Below, piece after piece: positions 8,024-17,009 of a DNA stretch of 48,714 bases. The number at the start of each line of letters is the position of its first letter. Position 1 is the first letter of the stretch. Under the pieces are notes generated by a model. It was not told the DNA's origin. It saw only the letters and a list, made by a program, of their open reading frames with translations, and did not search any database. Both the position numbers and the translations under genes were made by a program. Origin of the DNA: JALYTZ01 sp036559125. Lineage in GTDB: Bacteria; Vulcanimicrobiota; Vulcanimicrobiia; Vulcanimicrobiales; Vulcanimicrobiaceae. The stretch lies in NCBI GenBank assembly GCA_036559125.1, contig DATBTT010000076.1, forward strand, positions 1-48,714, read 5' to 3'.

Positions 8024-11000
8024 GTGCATCCTCCGGTGAGTGAGCAGTTCGTCCATCTCCACGTACACAGTGAATACTCGCTGCTGGATGGGGCCTGTCG
8101 GGTAGACAAGCTCTGTCGGCGGTCGGCCGAGGGTGGAAGCCCAGCCGTCGCGCTGACCGACCACGGCGTGATGTATGGCGCCATGGAGTTTTACTACAGT
8201 GCGCGAGATTTTAAACTTACGCCCATTATCGGCTGCGAAGCGTACGTTGCCCCGCGAGGGCGCTTCGATCGCACCGTGCGCGACGAGGCGCACGTTACGC
8301 TGCTTGCGGCGGACCTAACCGGATACCGCAATCTGACCGCCCTAATTTCCAAGGGCTTCCTCGAAGGCTACTACTACAAGCCGCGCATCGATCTGGATCT
8401 GCTCAACGAACACAACGAGGGCCTGATCGTCCTTTCGGGCTGCATGTCGGGGCTGGTGGCCGCTCCTTTACTGAAAAATGACTATGCCAAGTCACTCGCC
8501 GCGGCGCAAACCTACCGTCAGATCTTCGGCGACCGCTTTTACATCGAAGTGATGCGGCACGGCATGCCCGAGGAAGACGCGATCAACGAGGGCCTCGTGA
8601 AAATTGCGCGCGAGCTGAACGTTCCGCTGGTCGCGACCAACGATTCGCACTACCTCGAACAGCGCGACGCCCCCGCGCACGACGTGTTGCTCTGCATCGG
8701 CACCGGCAAAACCGTCTCCGACACGAGCCGGATGAAGTTCTACTCCGATCAGTTCTACGTCAAGTCGAACGAGGAGATGCGCGAACTCTGGAAAGACTTG
8801 CCGGAAGCCTGCGACAACACCGTCGCGATCGCCAACCGAATCGACATTCGCATTCCGGAAAAGATCTTCCACTTACCGGCCTACCCGGTTCCGCAAGAGA
8901 TTGCATCACCCGGTATGGCGCAGACCGAGAAAAGCACCGAGCAATACTTGCGGGACATTTGCGAGGCGGGCTTAGTCGAGCGCTACGAGGCGCAACGCAT
9001 TCAGAGCGAACCGGCCCTACGCGAGCGCCTGGACTACGAACTCTCCGTCATCAACAAGATGGGCTTCGCGTCGTACTTTCTGATCGTCTGGGACTTCATC
9101 AAGTTTGCGCGCGACAGCGACATTCCCGTAGGGCCGGGGCGCGGGTCGGCGGTTGGTTCGCTGGTCGCCTATTGTCTGAAAATCACCGATCTCGACCCGA
9201 TCAAATTCGATCTGATTTTCGAACGTTTTCTCAACCCCGACCGCATTTCGATGCCGGACATCGACACAGACTTCTGCGTTGAACGCCGCGACGAAGTCAT
9301 TCAATACGTTACCGACAAGTACGGCAAGGACCGCGTCGCGCAGATCGTGACTTTCGGCACGATGGCCGCGCGCGCGGCGATCCGGGATGCGGGGCGCGCG
9401 CTCGCGGTGCCATTACCCGACGTCGATCGAATCGCGAAGATGGTGCCCTCGGGACCGGCCGGCCTTTCCATCGGCGACGCGCTGGAACAAATTCCCGATT
9501 TGAAATTGATTTACGCGCAGTCGCCGGAAATTCGCAAACTGCTCGACACGGCCAAGGCGATCGAGGGTCTCGCGCGCAACGCGGGAACGCACGCGGCGGG
9601 CGTCGTGATATCGGCGGGGCCGCTGGTCGAGTACGCCCCGCTCGCGAAGAGCGACGCCGGCATCAACACCCAGTACGACATGGTGTGGGTGGAGAAAATC
9701 GGCCTGCTCAAGATGGACTTCTTGGGTTTGCGCAACCTCACCGTGATGAAGAACGCGGTGGACGAAATCCGGCGAACGACCGATGCAGGATTCGATATAG
9801 CGAAGATTCCCGACGACGATGCGCGGACGTACGAGATGCTCTCACGCGGCGAGACGATGGGCGTTTTTCAGGTGGAATCCGAGGGCATGGTGCGCGTCTG
9901 CAGCGAGTTGCAGCCGTCGAATTTCAACGACATCATCGCACTGGTTGCGCTCTACCGCCCCGGGCCGATGGAGTGGATTCCGCAATTCATCAACAACAAG
10001 CACGGTCGCACGAAAGTGACGTATCTGCATCCCAAACTGGTAGCAATTCTTGGCACCACCTACGGAATTGCATGCTATCAAGAACAGATCATGCAGATCG
10101 CGCGCGACATCGCGGGTTTTTCGATGGGTCAAGCCGACGAATTACGCAAGGTCATGGGGAAGAAGCAGAAGGACAAGATTCCCGTGTATCGCGAGAAGTT
10201 CATCAAAGGCGCGGCCGAACACTCGCAGATCGACGAGAAGCTTGCGGCGGAGATCTTTGCTTTCGTCGAACCGTTTGCCGGTTACGGATTCAATAAGTCG
10301 CACGCTGCGGCGTACGGCTGGATAACCTACCAGACCGCGTATTTAAAGGCGAATCATCCATTGCCGTACTTTTCGGCCTTGATGAGCTCTGTAAAAGACA
10401 AGACCGACAAATTGGTCGAGTACATCGACGAAGCCAAGAAGCTCGGCATAACCGTTCTGGCGCCCGACGTCAACGAATCGCTTACCGATTTCGCCGTCGT
10501 CGCCGGTCAAATACGCTTCGGCCTTTCGGCCGTCAAGGGCGTGGGCGGCGGCGCGGTGCAGGTCATTCTGGAGGCGCGCGAACGAGGTGAGAAGTTCGCC
10601 GACATCTTCGAGCTTGCCAAACGCGTCGATACCAAGCAGGTAAACCGCCGCGTCTTCGAAGCGCTCATCAAATGCGGCGCGCTCGACGGATTGCCCGGCA
10701 ATCGCACGCAGAAAATGGAAGCGGTCGACACCGCGCTCGAGATCGCCGCGGCCGAATCGCGCGATGCGCTCGCGGGCCAAGCCTCGCTCTTCGGAGAAGC
10801 GCCGGCGGTATTGGCCGGCCTCACGCCGACGCTGCCGATCGTCTCGCCGCCGACCACGATGCAGATGCTGCAGTGGGAAAAAGAAACGCTCGGTATCTTC
10901 GTATCGGGTCATCCGCTGGCCGACGTCACCGACGCACTCGCGCGCACGGGGGCCATTGCCGTCAAGGATCTGCGTTCGCGAGCGGACGAGTCGTTCGTGA

Positions 11001-11497
11001 CGGCCGCCGGAATGGTCACAGCCGTCAGACGCACGCTCACCAAGCAAGGACAGCAGATTCTCATCGCGACCTTAGAAGACACGACCGGCAGCGTCGACGT
11101 CGTCGTATTCTCCAAGATATACCCGCAGGTTCAAGCCTATTTCGAGCAAGACCGCATCCTGGTCGTCAAGGGCCGGCTGCGCATGCGCGAGCGGCCCGGT
11201 TCGAACGGAGGTGAAGAGTCCCCCCTCGAGCTCTCGATCGGCGTGAATGAAGTGCAACCGTTCGAGCGGCCGCGGCACGCGCCCCAGCCGTTGGGGTGGC
11301 ACCTCTCGGTGTCGCGGCGCGAGCAGGTCGACCGCCTCGCCGGCGTGCTGGACGAATGGCCGGGAACCGTTCCGGTCGTGGTGCATGCCGGCGCGCATTC
11401 CCGCCGGCTGCCGCGGGGAATCGCGGCTGATGGCCGCGCCCGGGGGGAACTGGAGCGTATCTTCGGCCAGGGAAGCGTTCGCGAGGGCGCTCCATGA
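8024..11497 (+). CDS. dnaE: DNA polymerase III alpha subunit
   Basis: A 1157-residue replicative polymerase, close to the E. coli length. An N-terminal PHP domain starts with FVHLHVHSEYSLLDG and holds metal-ligand His/Asp residues. The C-family polymerase core follows, with GPGRGSAVGSLVAY and the catalytic PDIDTDF (about residues 411-418). Then come PGPMEWIPQF, helix-hairpin-helix segments (around 820-900) and an OB-fold near residues 1000-1080. It synthesises the chromosome with the clamp and clamp loader, which are not in this window. The start GTG 8024 has GAGG only two bases upstream; GTG 8036 is an alternative but is also poorly spaced. The 3' end overlaps the next gene by four bases (ATGA). 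Confidence 0.97.
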   Translation: MHPPVSEQFVHLHVHSEYSLLDGACRVDKLCRRSAEGGSPAVALTDHGVMYGAMEFYYSARDFKLTPIIGCEAYVAPRGRFDRTVRDEAHVTLLAADLTGYRNLTALISKGFLEGYYYKPRIDLDLLNEHNEGLIVLSGCMSGLVAAPLLKNDYAKSLAAAQTYRQIFGDRFYIEVMRHGMPEEDAINEGLVKIARELNVPLVATNDSHYLEQRDAPAHDVLLCIGTGKTVSDTSRMKFYSDQFYVKSNEEMRELWKDLPEACDNTVAIANRIDIRIPEKIFHLPAYPVPQEIASPGMAQTEKSTEQYLRDICEAGLVERYEAQRIQSEPALRERLDYELSVINKMGFASYFLIVWDFIKFARDSDIPVGPGRGSAVGSLVAYCLKITDLDPIKFDLIFERFLNPDRISMPDIDTDFCVERRDEVIQYVTDKYGKDRVAQIVTFGTMAARAAIRDAGRALAVPLPDVDRIAKMVPSGPAGLSIGDALEQIPDLKLIYAQSPEIRKLLDTAKAIEGLARNAGTHAAGVVISAGPLVEYAPLAKSDAGINTQYDMVWVEKIGLLKMDFLGLRNLTVMKNAVDEIRRTTDAGFDIAKIPDDDARTYEMLSRGETMGVFQVESEGMVRVCSELQPSNFNDIIALVALYRPGPMEWIPQFINNKHGRTKVTYLHPKLVAILGTTYGIACYQEQIMQIARDIAGFSMGQADELRKVMGKKQKDKIPVYREKFIKGAAEHSQIDEKLAAEIFAFVEPFAGYGFNKSHAAAYGWITYQTAYLKANHPLPYFSALMSSVKDKTDKLVEYIDEAKKLGITVLAPDVNESLTDFAVVAGQIRFGLSAVKGVGGGAVQVILEARERGEKFADIFELAKRVDTKQVNRRVFEALIKCGALDGLPGNRTQKMEAVDTALEIAAAESRDALAGQASLFGEAPAVLAGLTPTLPIVSPPTTMQMLQWEKETLGIFVSGHPLADVTDALARTGAIAVKDLRSRADESFVTAAGMVTAVRRTLTKQGQQILIATLEDTTGSVDVVVFSKIYPQVQAYFEQDRILVVKGRLRMRERPGSNGGEESPLELSIGVNEVQPFERPRHAPQPLGWHLSVSRREQVDRLAGVLDEWPGTVPVVVHAGAHSRRLPRGIAADGRARGELERIFGQGSVREGAP

Positions 11498-12321
11498 GGG
11501 TGCCGTCGCAAACGCGCTCCTGGCGGCCGCGCCTGGTCGCTTTCGACGTCGACGGGACGCTCCTCGACGATCGGCAACGCTTGCACGAGCCCGTGATCGA
11601 AGCGATAGCCGCTATGCGCGCGCGCGGCGTCCAGGGGTGTTTGGTGACCGGTCGCATGTACCGGTCGGTTTTGCGTTACGCCCGGCAATTGAAGTTCGAC
11701 GCTCCGATCGTCTGTTATCAGGGCGCGGCGGTCGTGGATCCGGCAAGCGACGAGGTGCTGATGGACACGCCTCTTCCCAATCGGGAAGCGCTCGAGTTGG
11801 TCGCGTATGCCAAACGCGAACGCTTGCACGTGCAATTGTACAAAAACGACCGGTTCTATTCACAAGAGTACGACGAGTATACCAAGCTCTACGCAAAGAT
11901 CGCCGGCGTCGAGCCGGTCATCGTCGGATCGCTCGAACGTGAATTCGAAACCAGCGACGCGACCAAAGCGGTGATCGTCGCGCAAGCCGGCGTCGCAGAA
12001 CGGCACGTACCGGCGATCGCCGCCATGTTCGCAGACCGTGCCTACGTTACGCGCAGTCTCCCGGAGTTTATCGAAGTGATGAATCCGCACGTCGACAAGG
12101 GCCGGGCCCTCGCAATCGTAGCGGCGCGGCTCTCGTTGGACATGTGCGACGTCATGGCAATCGGGGACTCGTGGAACGACGCACCGCTTTTGCGCGCGGC
12201 CGGTTTCGCGGTCGCGATGGGATCGGCTCCGCCGGAGTTGCGCGACGCCGCCGACGCGGTGGTGGCGGACGTCGCCAATGACGGCGTCGCCGAAGCCATC
12301 GACCGCTTTATTCTCGCATGA
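11494..12321 (+). CDS. Cof-type HAD-IIB family phosphatase
   Basis: A 275-residue soluble hydrolase of the haloacid dehalogenase superfamily, Cof/YidA type, which dephosphorylates small phosphometabolites. Motif I is FDVDGTLLD (nucleophile Asp and acid/base Asp), motif II is LVTGR, a conserved Lys lies in DKGRAL, and motif IV is IGDSWNDAPLL with the Mg-binding Asp pair. The cap domain between motifs II and III is of the C2B type by length. The substrate is unknown. It overlaps dnaE and ftsQ by four bases on each side, so it is translated with them. Confidence 0.9.
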   Translation: MRVPSQTRSWRPRLVAFDVDGTLLDDRQRLHEPVIEAIAAMRARGVQGCLVTGRMYRSVLRYARQLKFDAPIVCYQGAAVVDPASDEVLMDTPLPNREALELVAYAKRERLHVQLYKNDRFYSQEYDEYTKLYAKIAGVEPVIVGSLEREFETSDATKAVIVAQAGVAERHVPAIAAMFADRAYVTRSLPEFIEVMNPHVDKGRALAIVAARLSLDMCDVMAIGDSWNDAPLLRAAGFAVAMGSAPPELRDAADAVVADVANDGVAEAIDRFILA

Positions 12322-13073
12322 GCGCAGGCAAGCCGAAACCCACGCGCCGCAAAAAGTCTCCGGCCGCGCGTCTTCGCCCATTTTGGATCGTGATCGCGCT
12401 GGTGCTCGTCGCGGCTGCGGCCGGCGGGTACTACGCGGCGAGTTGGCCGGGTTTTCACCCGGCGAACGTTCGCGTGCGCGGAAATGCCGTCGTGCCTACC
12501 GGCGAAATCCTTTCCGCAGCGGCCATTGCCCGCTCGCAAAATGTGTGGCTTCAAAATACGCGCGCGGCCGCGCGGCGCATCGAGGCCATTCCGTACGTCG
12601 CGACCGCGCGCGTTCGGCGCACGCCTCCGGCGAACGTGCTGATCGTGATTACCGAAAGGGTGCCGTACGCGGTGCTGCGCGACGGCGCGGATCGCGCGCT
12701 CGTCGATCGCGAGCTGCGCGTGCTCTCGAACGAGCCGGGCTCGCGAACTCTACCCGTATTCGACGTGCGCGTCGCGTCGGCGTTCACGCCGGGTGCTTTC
12801 GTGAGAAACGCCGTGGCACGACGGTTGCGCGACGATTATGATGCACTGCTTGCGGGCCACGTCATCGTATCGAGTTTGTCGTACGACCGATTCGGCGATT
12901 TGGATGCGACCGTGCGCCCGGGCATTCGGATTCTCTTCGGCGACGACGTAAACTTGGCAAAGAAGATCCCACTGGTCGATCCGATTCTTTCGCAAGTCGC
13001 ACGCAAGGGTCGGCCGATTCGCGCAATCGACCTGCGCGCGAAATCGACGCCGGTGATCGTCTACAAGAAATGA
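12318..13073 (+). CDS. ftsQ: Cell division protein FtsQ
   Basis: A 251-residue bitopic division protein. A short basic cytoplasmic tail (KPKPTRRKKSPAARLRP) is followed by one transmembrane helix (about 25-43). A POTRA domain (about 50-120, starting FHPANVRVRGNAVVPTGEIL) and the FtsQ/DivIB beta domain come next. In the divisome it links FtsB/FtsL to the septal synthase. It starts with ATG overlapping the HAD gene stop (ATGA). FtsQ normally sits next to ftsA and ftsZ. Here a 2.4-kb minus-strand block separates them, and ftsQ has its own terminator just after the stop. Confidence 0.88.
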   Translation: MSAGKPKPTRRKKSPAARLRPFWIVIALVLVAAAAGGYYAASWPGFHPANVRVRGNAVVPTGEILSAAAIARSQNVWLQNTRAAARRIEAIPYVATARVRRTPPANVLIVITERVPYAVLRDGADRALVDRELRVLSNEPGSRTLPVFDVRVASAFTPGAFVRNAVARRLRDDYDALLAGHVIVSSLSYDRFGDLDATVRPGIRILFGDDVNLAKKIPLVDPILSQVARKGRPIRAIDLRAKSTPVIVYKK

Positions 13074-13075
13074 GC

Positions 13076-13111
13076 AACGAGGGGCGCATTCGCGTCCCTC
13101 GTTTACGTTTT
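13076..13111 (+). terminator. Rho-independent terminator after ftsQ
   Basis: Stem AACGAGGG (13076-13083) pairs with CCCTCGTT (13096-13103), with further inner pairing of GCG/CGC, followed by TACGTTTT. It starts three bases after the ftsQ stop, so it should end the dnaE-HAD-ftsQ transcript. Confidence 0.7.
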
Positions 13112-13130
13112 CACCCGTACGAGAAAAAAG

Positions 13131-13415
13131 CTAGCCGACTTTCTTGTAGACCAGCACTTGGCCTTTACCCAGCGACAACATCACCTTGTCGTTCGGCTTC
13201 AGCGCGCTGAAATCGACGGTCGACCGCGTGGTGGCGAGCGTCGTCTCGGCGCCGTTGTCCATTGCAACCTGAATGTGTTTATTGTCCACCACTTTTTCGA
13301 CTTTTACGGTGTACGTGCCGTCGGGGATCAACGAGGAATCGATGGTGGCCGCCAACGCGGTGAGGGGAGCGGCGAGCGCCGCGAGGAGAGCGATGAAAGC
13401 AATCGGTTTGCGCAC
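13131..13415 (-). CDS. Small secreted protein, paralogue of 35220-35498
   Basis: A 94-residue protein with a clear signal peptide (RKPIAFIALLAALAAPLTALA, likely cut after ALA). The mature domain of about 70 residues has the pattern SLIPDGTYTVKVEKVVD, then HIQVAMDNGAETTL, VDFSALKPNDKVMLSLGKG and VLVY. This suggests a small all-beta, perhaps OB/SH3-like, exported protein. The start GTG 13415 is chosen because it gives the signal peptide and has GGAG about eight bases upstream. A paralogue with the same architecture lies at 35220-35498. It is 76 bases downstream of the chemoreceptor gene on the same strand. Function unknown. Confidence 0.75.
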   Translation of the reverse strand: MRKPIAFIALLAALAAPLTALAATIDSSLIPDGTYTVKVEKVVDNKHIQVAMDNGAETTLATTRSTVDFSALKPNDKVMLSLGKGQVLVYKKVG

Positions 13416-13491
13416 GTGTGATCTCCAGTTGAGGTGAAGTAGCCCGAGGTAAAAGATATACCCGACACCCGTCAGTGTCTCTCTGTCTAGC

Positions 13492-15540
13492 TTACGATGA
13501 TAGCGCAAGAGCCCCCGGGTCTTCCAGGGCCGCCGCGGATTTTTCTGCTCCGAGCGCGTCCTGGTGTCCGTTCGTTCCGACCTGGAACTGAGCGACCAGT
13601 TCCTGGAGCGAGGAAGCTTGCGAAAGTACGTTTGCCGTCTGCTCTGCAACGTCGGTAACGGCCGAAGAGTTCTCTTTTCCGAGTTCCGAGCTGTGATGAA
13701 TGGTGCCGCCGAGCGATTCGATCGCCGATTGTTGCTCTTGGCTGGCACGCGCCACTTGGGTCGTGCGCGACTCGATCTCGGATACGCTCTCGAGGATCTG
13801 GTTCGAGGTTATGGCCTGCTCGCGCATCGTAGCGGCCGCTTCGTGGGTCATGGCGCCCATCTGCTCGCTGGCCTTGGCCAGCTCTTCGGATGCGCGCGCT
13901 TGTTCGGTAGTTGCAATGCTGATCTCGCTCACGAGCTGCGCCATTTCGGTGACGCGCTGGCTGATCTGTTCGATCATCGTCGTGACCGACCGTGCGGAGA
14001 CCGCATTGTTCTGAACCAACCCGTTGGCGCGCGCGCTCCGCTCGAGAACGGCGCTCGTGCGACGCTGAATGTCGGCAACGAGCTGCCCGATCTGCTTGGT
14101 CGAGCTGGCTGAATTCTCGGCGAGCTTGCGGACTTCGTCGGCAACGACTGCAAAGCCGCGCCCATGCTCGCCGGCCCGGGCCGCTTCGATGGCCGCATTG
14201 AGCGCGAGCAGGTTGGTTTGATCGGCGATTTCTTCGATGAGGCCGAGAATCTCTCCGATCTGTCGCGAGGCGCCGTCGAGGCTCTGCATTTCCGTGACGA
14301 CGTCGGCGACCGTGTCGCTGATCGACGACATGCCCTGCGACAGCGCCGCGACTTCGTTTCGGCCGTCGCGAACCTGCTTGTCGGTGTTCGTGGATTCCAG
14401 GCGGACACGCTCCGCGTTGCCGGCTACTTGCACGATCGACGCCGACATTTCTTGCGTGTTCGCGACGGCCTGTTCGACGGTCGTCGCGAGGTTCAATAAG
14501 TTCTGATCCATTTCTTGGATAGAAGCGGCCATCTCCGCGACCGCACTCGAAATATCGGTAACCCGGCTGGCCACCTGATCGGCGTTTTCGGCGACGATGC
14601 CCGCGGAACTGGCAACGTCGGTCGAAAGCTCGAGCGCTTTGGCCAACGCCGCAATCTCTTCGGTGACGCGCGCGTTGACTTGCACCGCGGTTTCGGAGGA
14701 GCGGTAACTGGCTTCTTGCACGGTGTGCGCCGCGAGTTGGATGGTCGCCATGACGCCGGCAAGACGTTCGCCGAGTACGTCGACGCCCTGGCCTAGCCGG
14801 CCGAGTAAATCCGTGCCGCGCCAGCCCACACGCGCGGTCAAATCGCCGCTGCCCATTGCTTCGAAGGTGTCCACCACGCGTCCCACGCCGCGCAGCATCG
14901 CGCGCCGGAACCAGCTCATGGCGAAGATCGCAATGAGAAACGCGACGACGGCCCCGGCAATTTGCAGGGCGAGGGCAAAATTCCGCGCCTTCAAAAGCGC
15001 CTGGAAGCGCGTGTCCGAAGCCGTTTTCAATCCGCCGAGCAGGGCCTGGCCGTCAACGCTCTGCTGCGAGTACGCCGTCGAGCTTGCGCCTTCGATTTGC
15101 TTTGCCGCGTCGGCTTTTTTGCCGCTTGCAAGCAAACTGACGCCGGCGAGAGCCTGGAAATCGTAGGTCGATGAGCTTTTCTTGAATTTCTGCACCAAAT
15201 CGGCAACCGAAGGGTCCTTGCCGGTCAGGTCTTCCATCTTACGCGCGTCCTCGGGAAAGGCCGCCAGCATCGCCTTTGCCTGCGCCAGCGCGGCCGCGGC
15301 CTTGGCGGGATCCGCGTTGGTGGCGGCTTCGAGGGACGCCGCCCGCAGCGTGTCCGCGTCCGAGGCCACCTTAACATAGGCTAGCTCTCCGCGGATGATC
15401 GTATCGTGCAACACCCCCGCCTGTTGGGTGATTCCCATCATCGCGAAGATTGCGACGGGGACCATTGCGATGACGACCAACAGGACTAGGGCAAAAGCGT
15501 AGGTCAGCCCGCGTTCAAGACTCGTGCGTTTGGCATGCAT
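13492..15540 (-). CDS. Methyl-accepting chemotaxis protein
   Basis: A 682-residue transmembrane receptor. TM1 is at about residues 13-38 and TM2 at about 188-212 (LQIAGAVVAFLIAIFAMSWF). Between them is a ~150-residue Ala-rich helical, four-helix-bundle-like sensor. A HAMP domain follows (about 213-268), then a long signalling coiled coil. The hairpin tip reads EEIADQTNLLALNAAIEAARAGE, the strongly conserved CheA/CheW contact region. No C-terminal CheR-tethering pentapeptide (xWxxF) is present. No che genes are in the window, so its kinase is elsewhere; it could feed a flagellar or twitching (Pil-Chp) array. It lies between ftsQ and ftsA on the opposite strand. Confidence 0.95.
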   Translation of the reverse strand: MHAKRTSLERGLTYAFALVLLVVIAMVPVAIFAMMGITQQAGVLHDTIIRGELAYVKVASDADTLRAASLEAATNADPAKAAAALAQAKAMLAAFPEDARKMEDLTGKDPSVADLVQKFKKSSSTYDFQALAGVSLLASGKKADAAKQIEGASSTAYSQQSVDGQALLGGLKTASDTRFQALLKARNFALALQIAGAVVAFLIAIFAMSWFRRAMLRGVGRVVDTFEAMGSGDLTARVGWRGTDLLGRLGQGVDVLGERLAGVMATIQLAAHTVQEASYRSSETAVQVNARVTEEIAALAKALELSTDVASSAGIVAENADQVASRVTDISSAVAEMAASIQEMDQNLLNLATTVEQAVANTQEMSASIVQVAGNAERVRLESTNTDKQVRDGRNEVAALSQGMSSISDTVADVVTEMQSLDGASRQIGEILGLIEEIADQTNLLALNAAIEAARAGEHGRGFAVVADEVRKLAENSASSTKQIGQLVADIQRRTSAVLERSARANGLVQNNAVSARSVTTMIEQISQRVTEMAQLVSEISIATTEQARASEELAKASEQMGAMTHEAAATMREQAITSNQILESVSEIESRTTQVARASQEQQSAIESLGGTIHHSSELGKENSSAVTDVAEQTANVLSQASSLQELVAQFQVGTNGHQDALGAEKSAAALEDPGALALSS

Positions 15541-15753
15541 ATCAATGACTCGTATCGGCCGAAAGGCCCATAAGGTTTACGCTGCTCACAGGTTGCTCGC
15601 AAGGAACGCTCGCGACATCCGCAAACCTCCTCACGGCGCTTGCCACATGCCGCTATACGTTGTAGGGTTTAGGCAAGCGGGACACAATATATGGGGTTTG
15701 GCCCGGATCAAACCGGACTGTCGTCGCTGTAGCGTTAGGTGGATTTTTCTGCA

Positions 15754-16971
15754 ATGAAGCACGAGACCGTCGCTGGGCTCGATATCGGTACGACGAAGAC
15801 GTGCGCCGTCGTCGCCGCCGCCGGGCCAAACGGCCTCGAAATCATCGGCTACGGCGAGGCTCCGTCCCTGGGGATGCGCAAGGGCGTGGTGACCGACCTC
15901 GAGGAGACGATCAAGTCGATCGAAGCGGCGGTCGAAAAAGCCGAGCGCATGGCCGGCGTTCACATCGCCGACGCCTACGTGGCGGTGACCGGCGAGCACA
16001 TACGCAGCACCAACAATCGTGCGGTCGTGGCGGTGGCGAGCGAAGATCGCGAGGTCGGCGTAACCGACGTCCGGCGCGTCGTGGAGGCAAGCAAGATCAT
16101 CAACTTGCCGGCGGATCGGCAAATCATCCACGCACTGCCGCGCTTTTTCACCGTTGACGGGCAAGAAGGCGTGGAAGATCCGGTGGGCATGGCCGGCGGG
16201 CGTCTCGAGGTCGACACGCACATTATCACCGGCGGTACGACCTTCATTACGAACGTGCTCAAATGCGTGCACCGCGCGGGCCTCGAATCCGCGGGGCTGG
16301 TTTTCGAACCTCTCGCGAGTTCCGCGGCCACGTTGCTCGACGAGGAGAAAGAAGTCGGCGTCGTCCTGCTCGATATCGGCGGCGGTACGACGGACATCGC
16401 CGTTCATTCCGGCGGCGGCGCGATCTACACGTCCACGATTCCCGTCGGCGGAAACATTCTCACCAACGACATATCGCTCGGTTTGAAGACCACGACGGCG
16501 GAAGCCGAACAGATCAAGCGCAGCTACGGCGCCGGCACGCGCGATGGTGACGACGAGAAGAAGTTTGCGGTCAAAACGCTCGACGGCCGCGCGACCAAAG
16601 AAGTATCGAGTCATCAATTGAGACAGATCGTGCTTCCGCGCGTTGCCGAGACGTTTCGCATGGCCAAAAACAAAATCATCGAAAACGTTCCGCGCGATCT
16701 TGTCTTGGGCGAAGTCGTGATCACCGGCGGCGGCGCACACTTGATCGGGATCGAACCGCTGGCCGAAGAAACGTTCGGTCTTCCCGTGCGAATCGGTACG
16801 CCGACGCAAATCGCCGGCCTCACCGACGCGATGAAACAACCCCAATACGCAACCGCAATCGGTCTGGTGCTCTTCGGTCCCAACGGCGGGATACCGAATC
16901 ACAAGTACATCAAACACAGCCCGTCGATCTTCAGCAAGATCGGCAAATGGCTGGGCGACCTTTGGAACTAA
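15754..16971 (+). CDS. ftsA: Cell division protein FtsA
   Basis: A 405-residue actin-fold protein that tethers FtsZ to the membrane. Seen: phosphate-1 loop GLDIGTTKTCAVVAA; the 1C-domain stretch AEKAERMAGVHIADAYVAVTGEHI; phosphate-2 loop VVLLDIGGGTTDIAVHSGG; the SHQLRQI segment of subdomain 2B; adenosine motif VITGGGAHLIGIEPLAEE. The C-terminal tail SIFSKIGKWLGDLW has the hydrophobic/basic character of the membrane-targeting amphipathic helix. The start ATG 15754 has AGGTGGA ten bases upstream; GTG 15739 would overlap that site and is less likely. ftsZ follows after 38 bases. Confidence 0.96.
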   Translation: MKHETVAGLDIGTTKTCAVVAAAGPNGLEIIGYGEAPSLGMRKGVVTDLEETIKSIEAAVEKAERMAGVHIADAYVAVTGEHIRSTNNRAVVAVASEDREVGVTDVRRVVEASKIINLPADRQIIHALPRFFTVDGQEGVEDPVGMAGGRLEVDTHIITGGTTFITNVLKCVHRAGLESAGLVFEPLASSAATLLDEEKEVGVVLLDIGGGTTDIAVHSGGGAIYTSTIPVGGNILTNDISLGLKTTTAEAEQIKRSYGAGTRDGDDEKKFAVKTLDGRATKEVSSHQLRQIVLPRVAETFRMAKNKIIENVPRDLVLGEVVITGGGAHLIGIEPLAEETFGLPVRIGTPTQIAGLTDAMKQPQYATAIGLVLFGPNGGIPNHKYIKHSPSIFSKIGKWLGDLWN

Positions 16972-17009
16972 ACGGCTTACAACTTACGCTCTTGGAGGCG
17001 ACAGACAAC

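Noticed and set aside
15660..15690. TTGTAG ... CAATAT as an ftsA promoter
   Set aside because: The spacer is 19 bases and the -10 matches poorly; a promoter is expected in this gap but not pinned down.
15631..16917. A 428-codon minus-strand frame opposite ftsA
   Set aside because: It mirrors the FtsA reading frame; no family features. High-GC antisense open frame.
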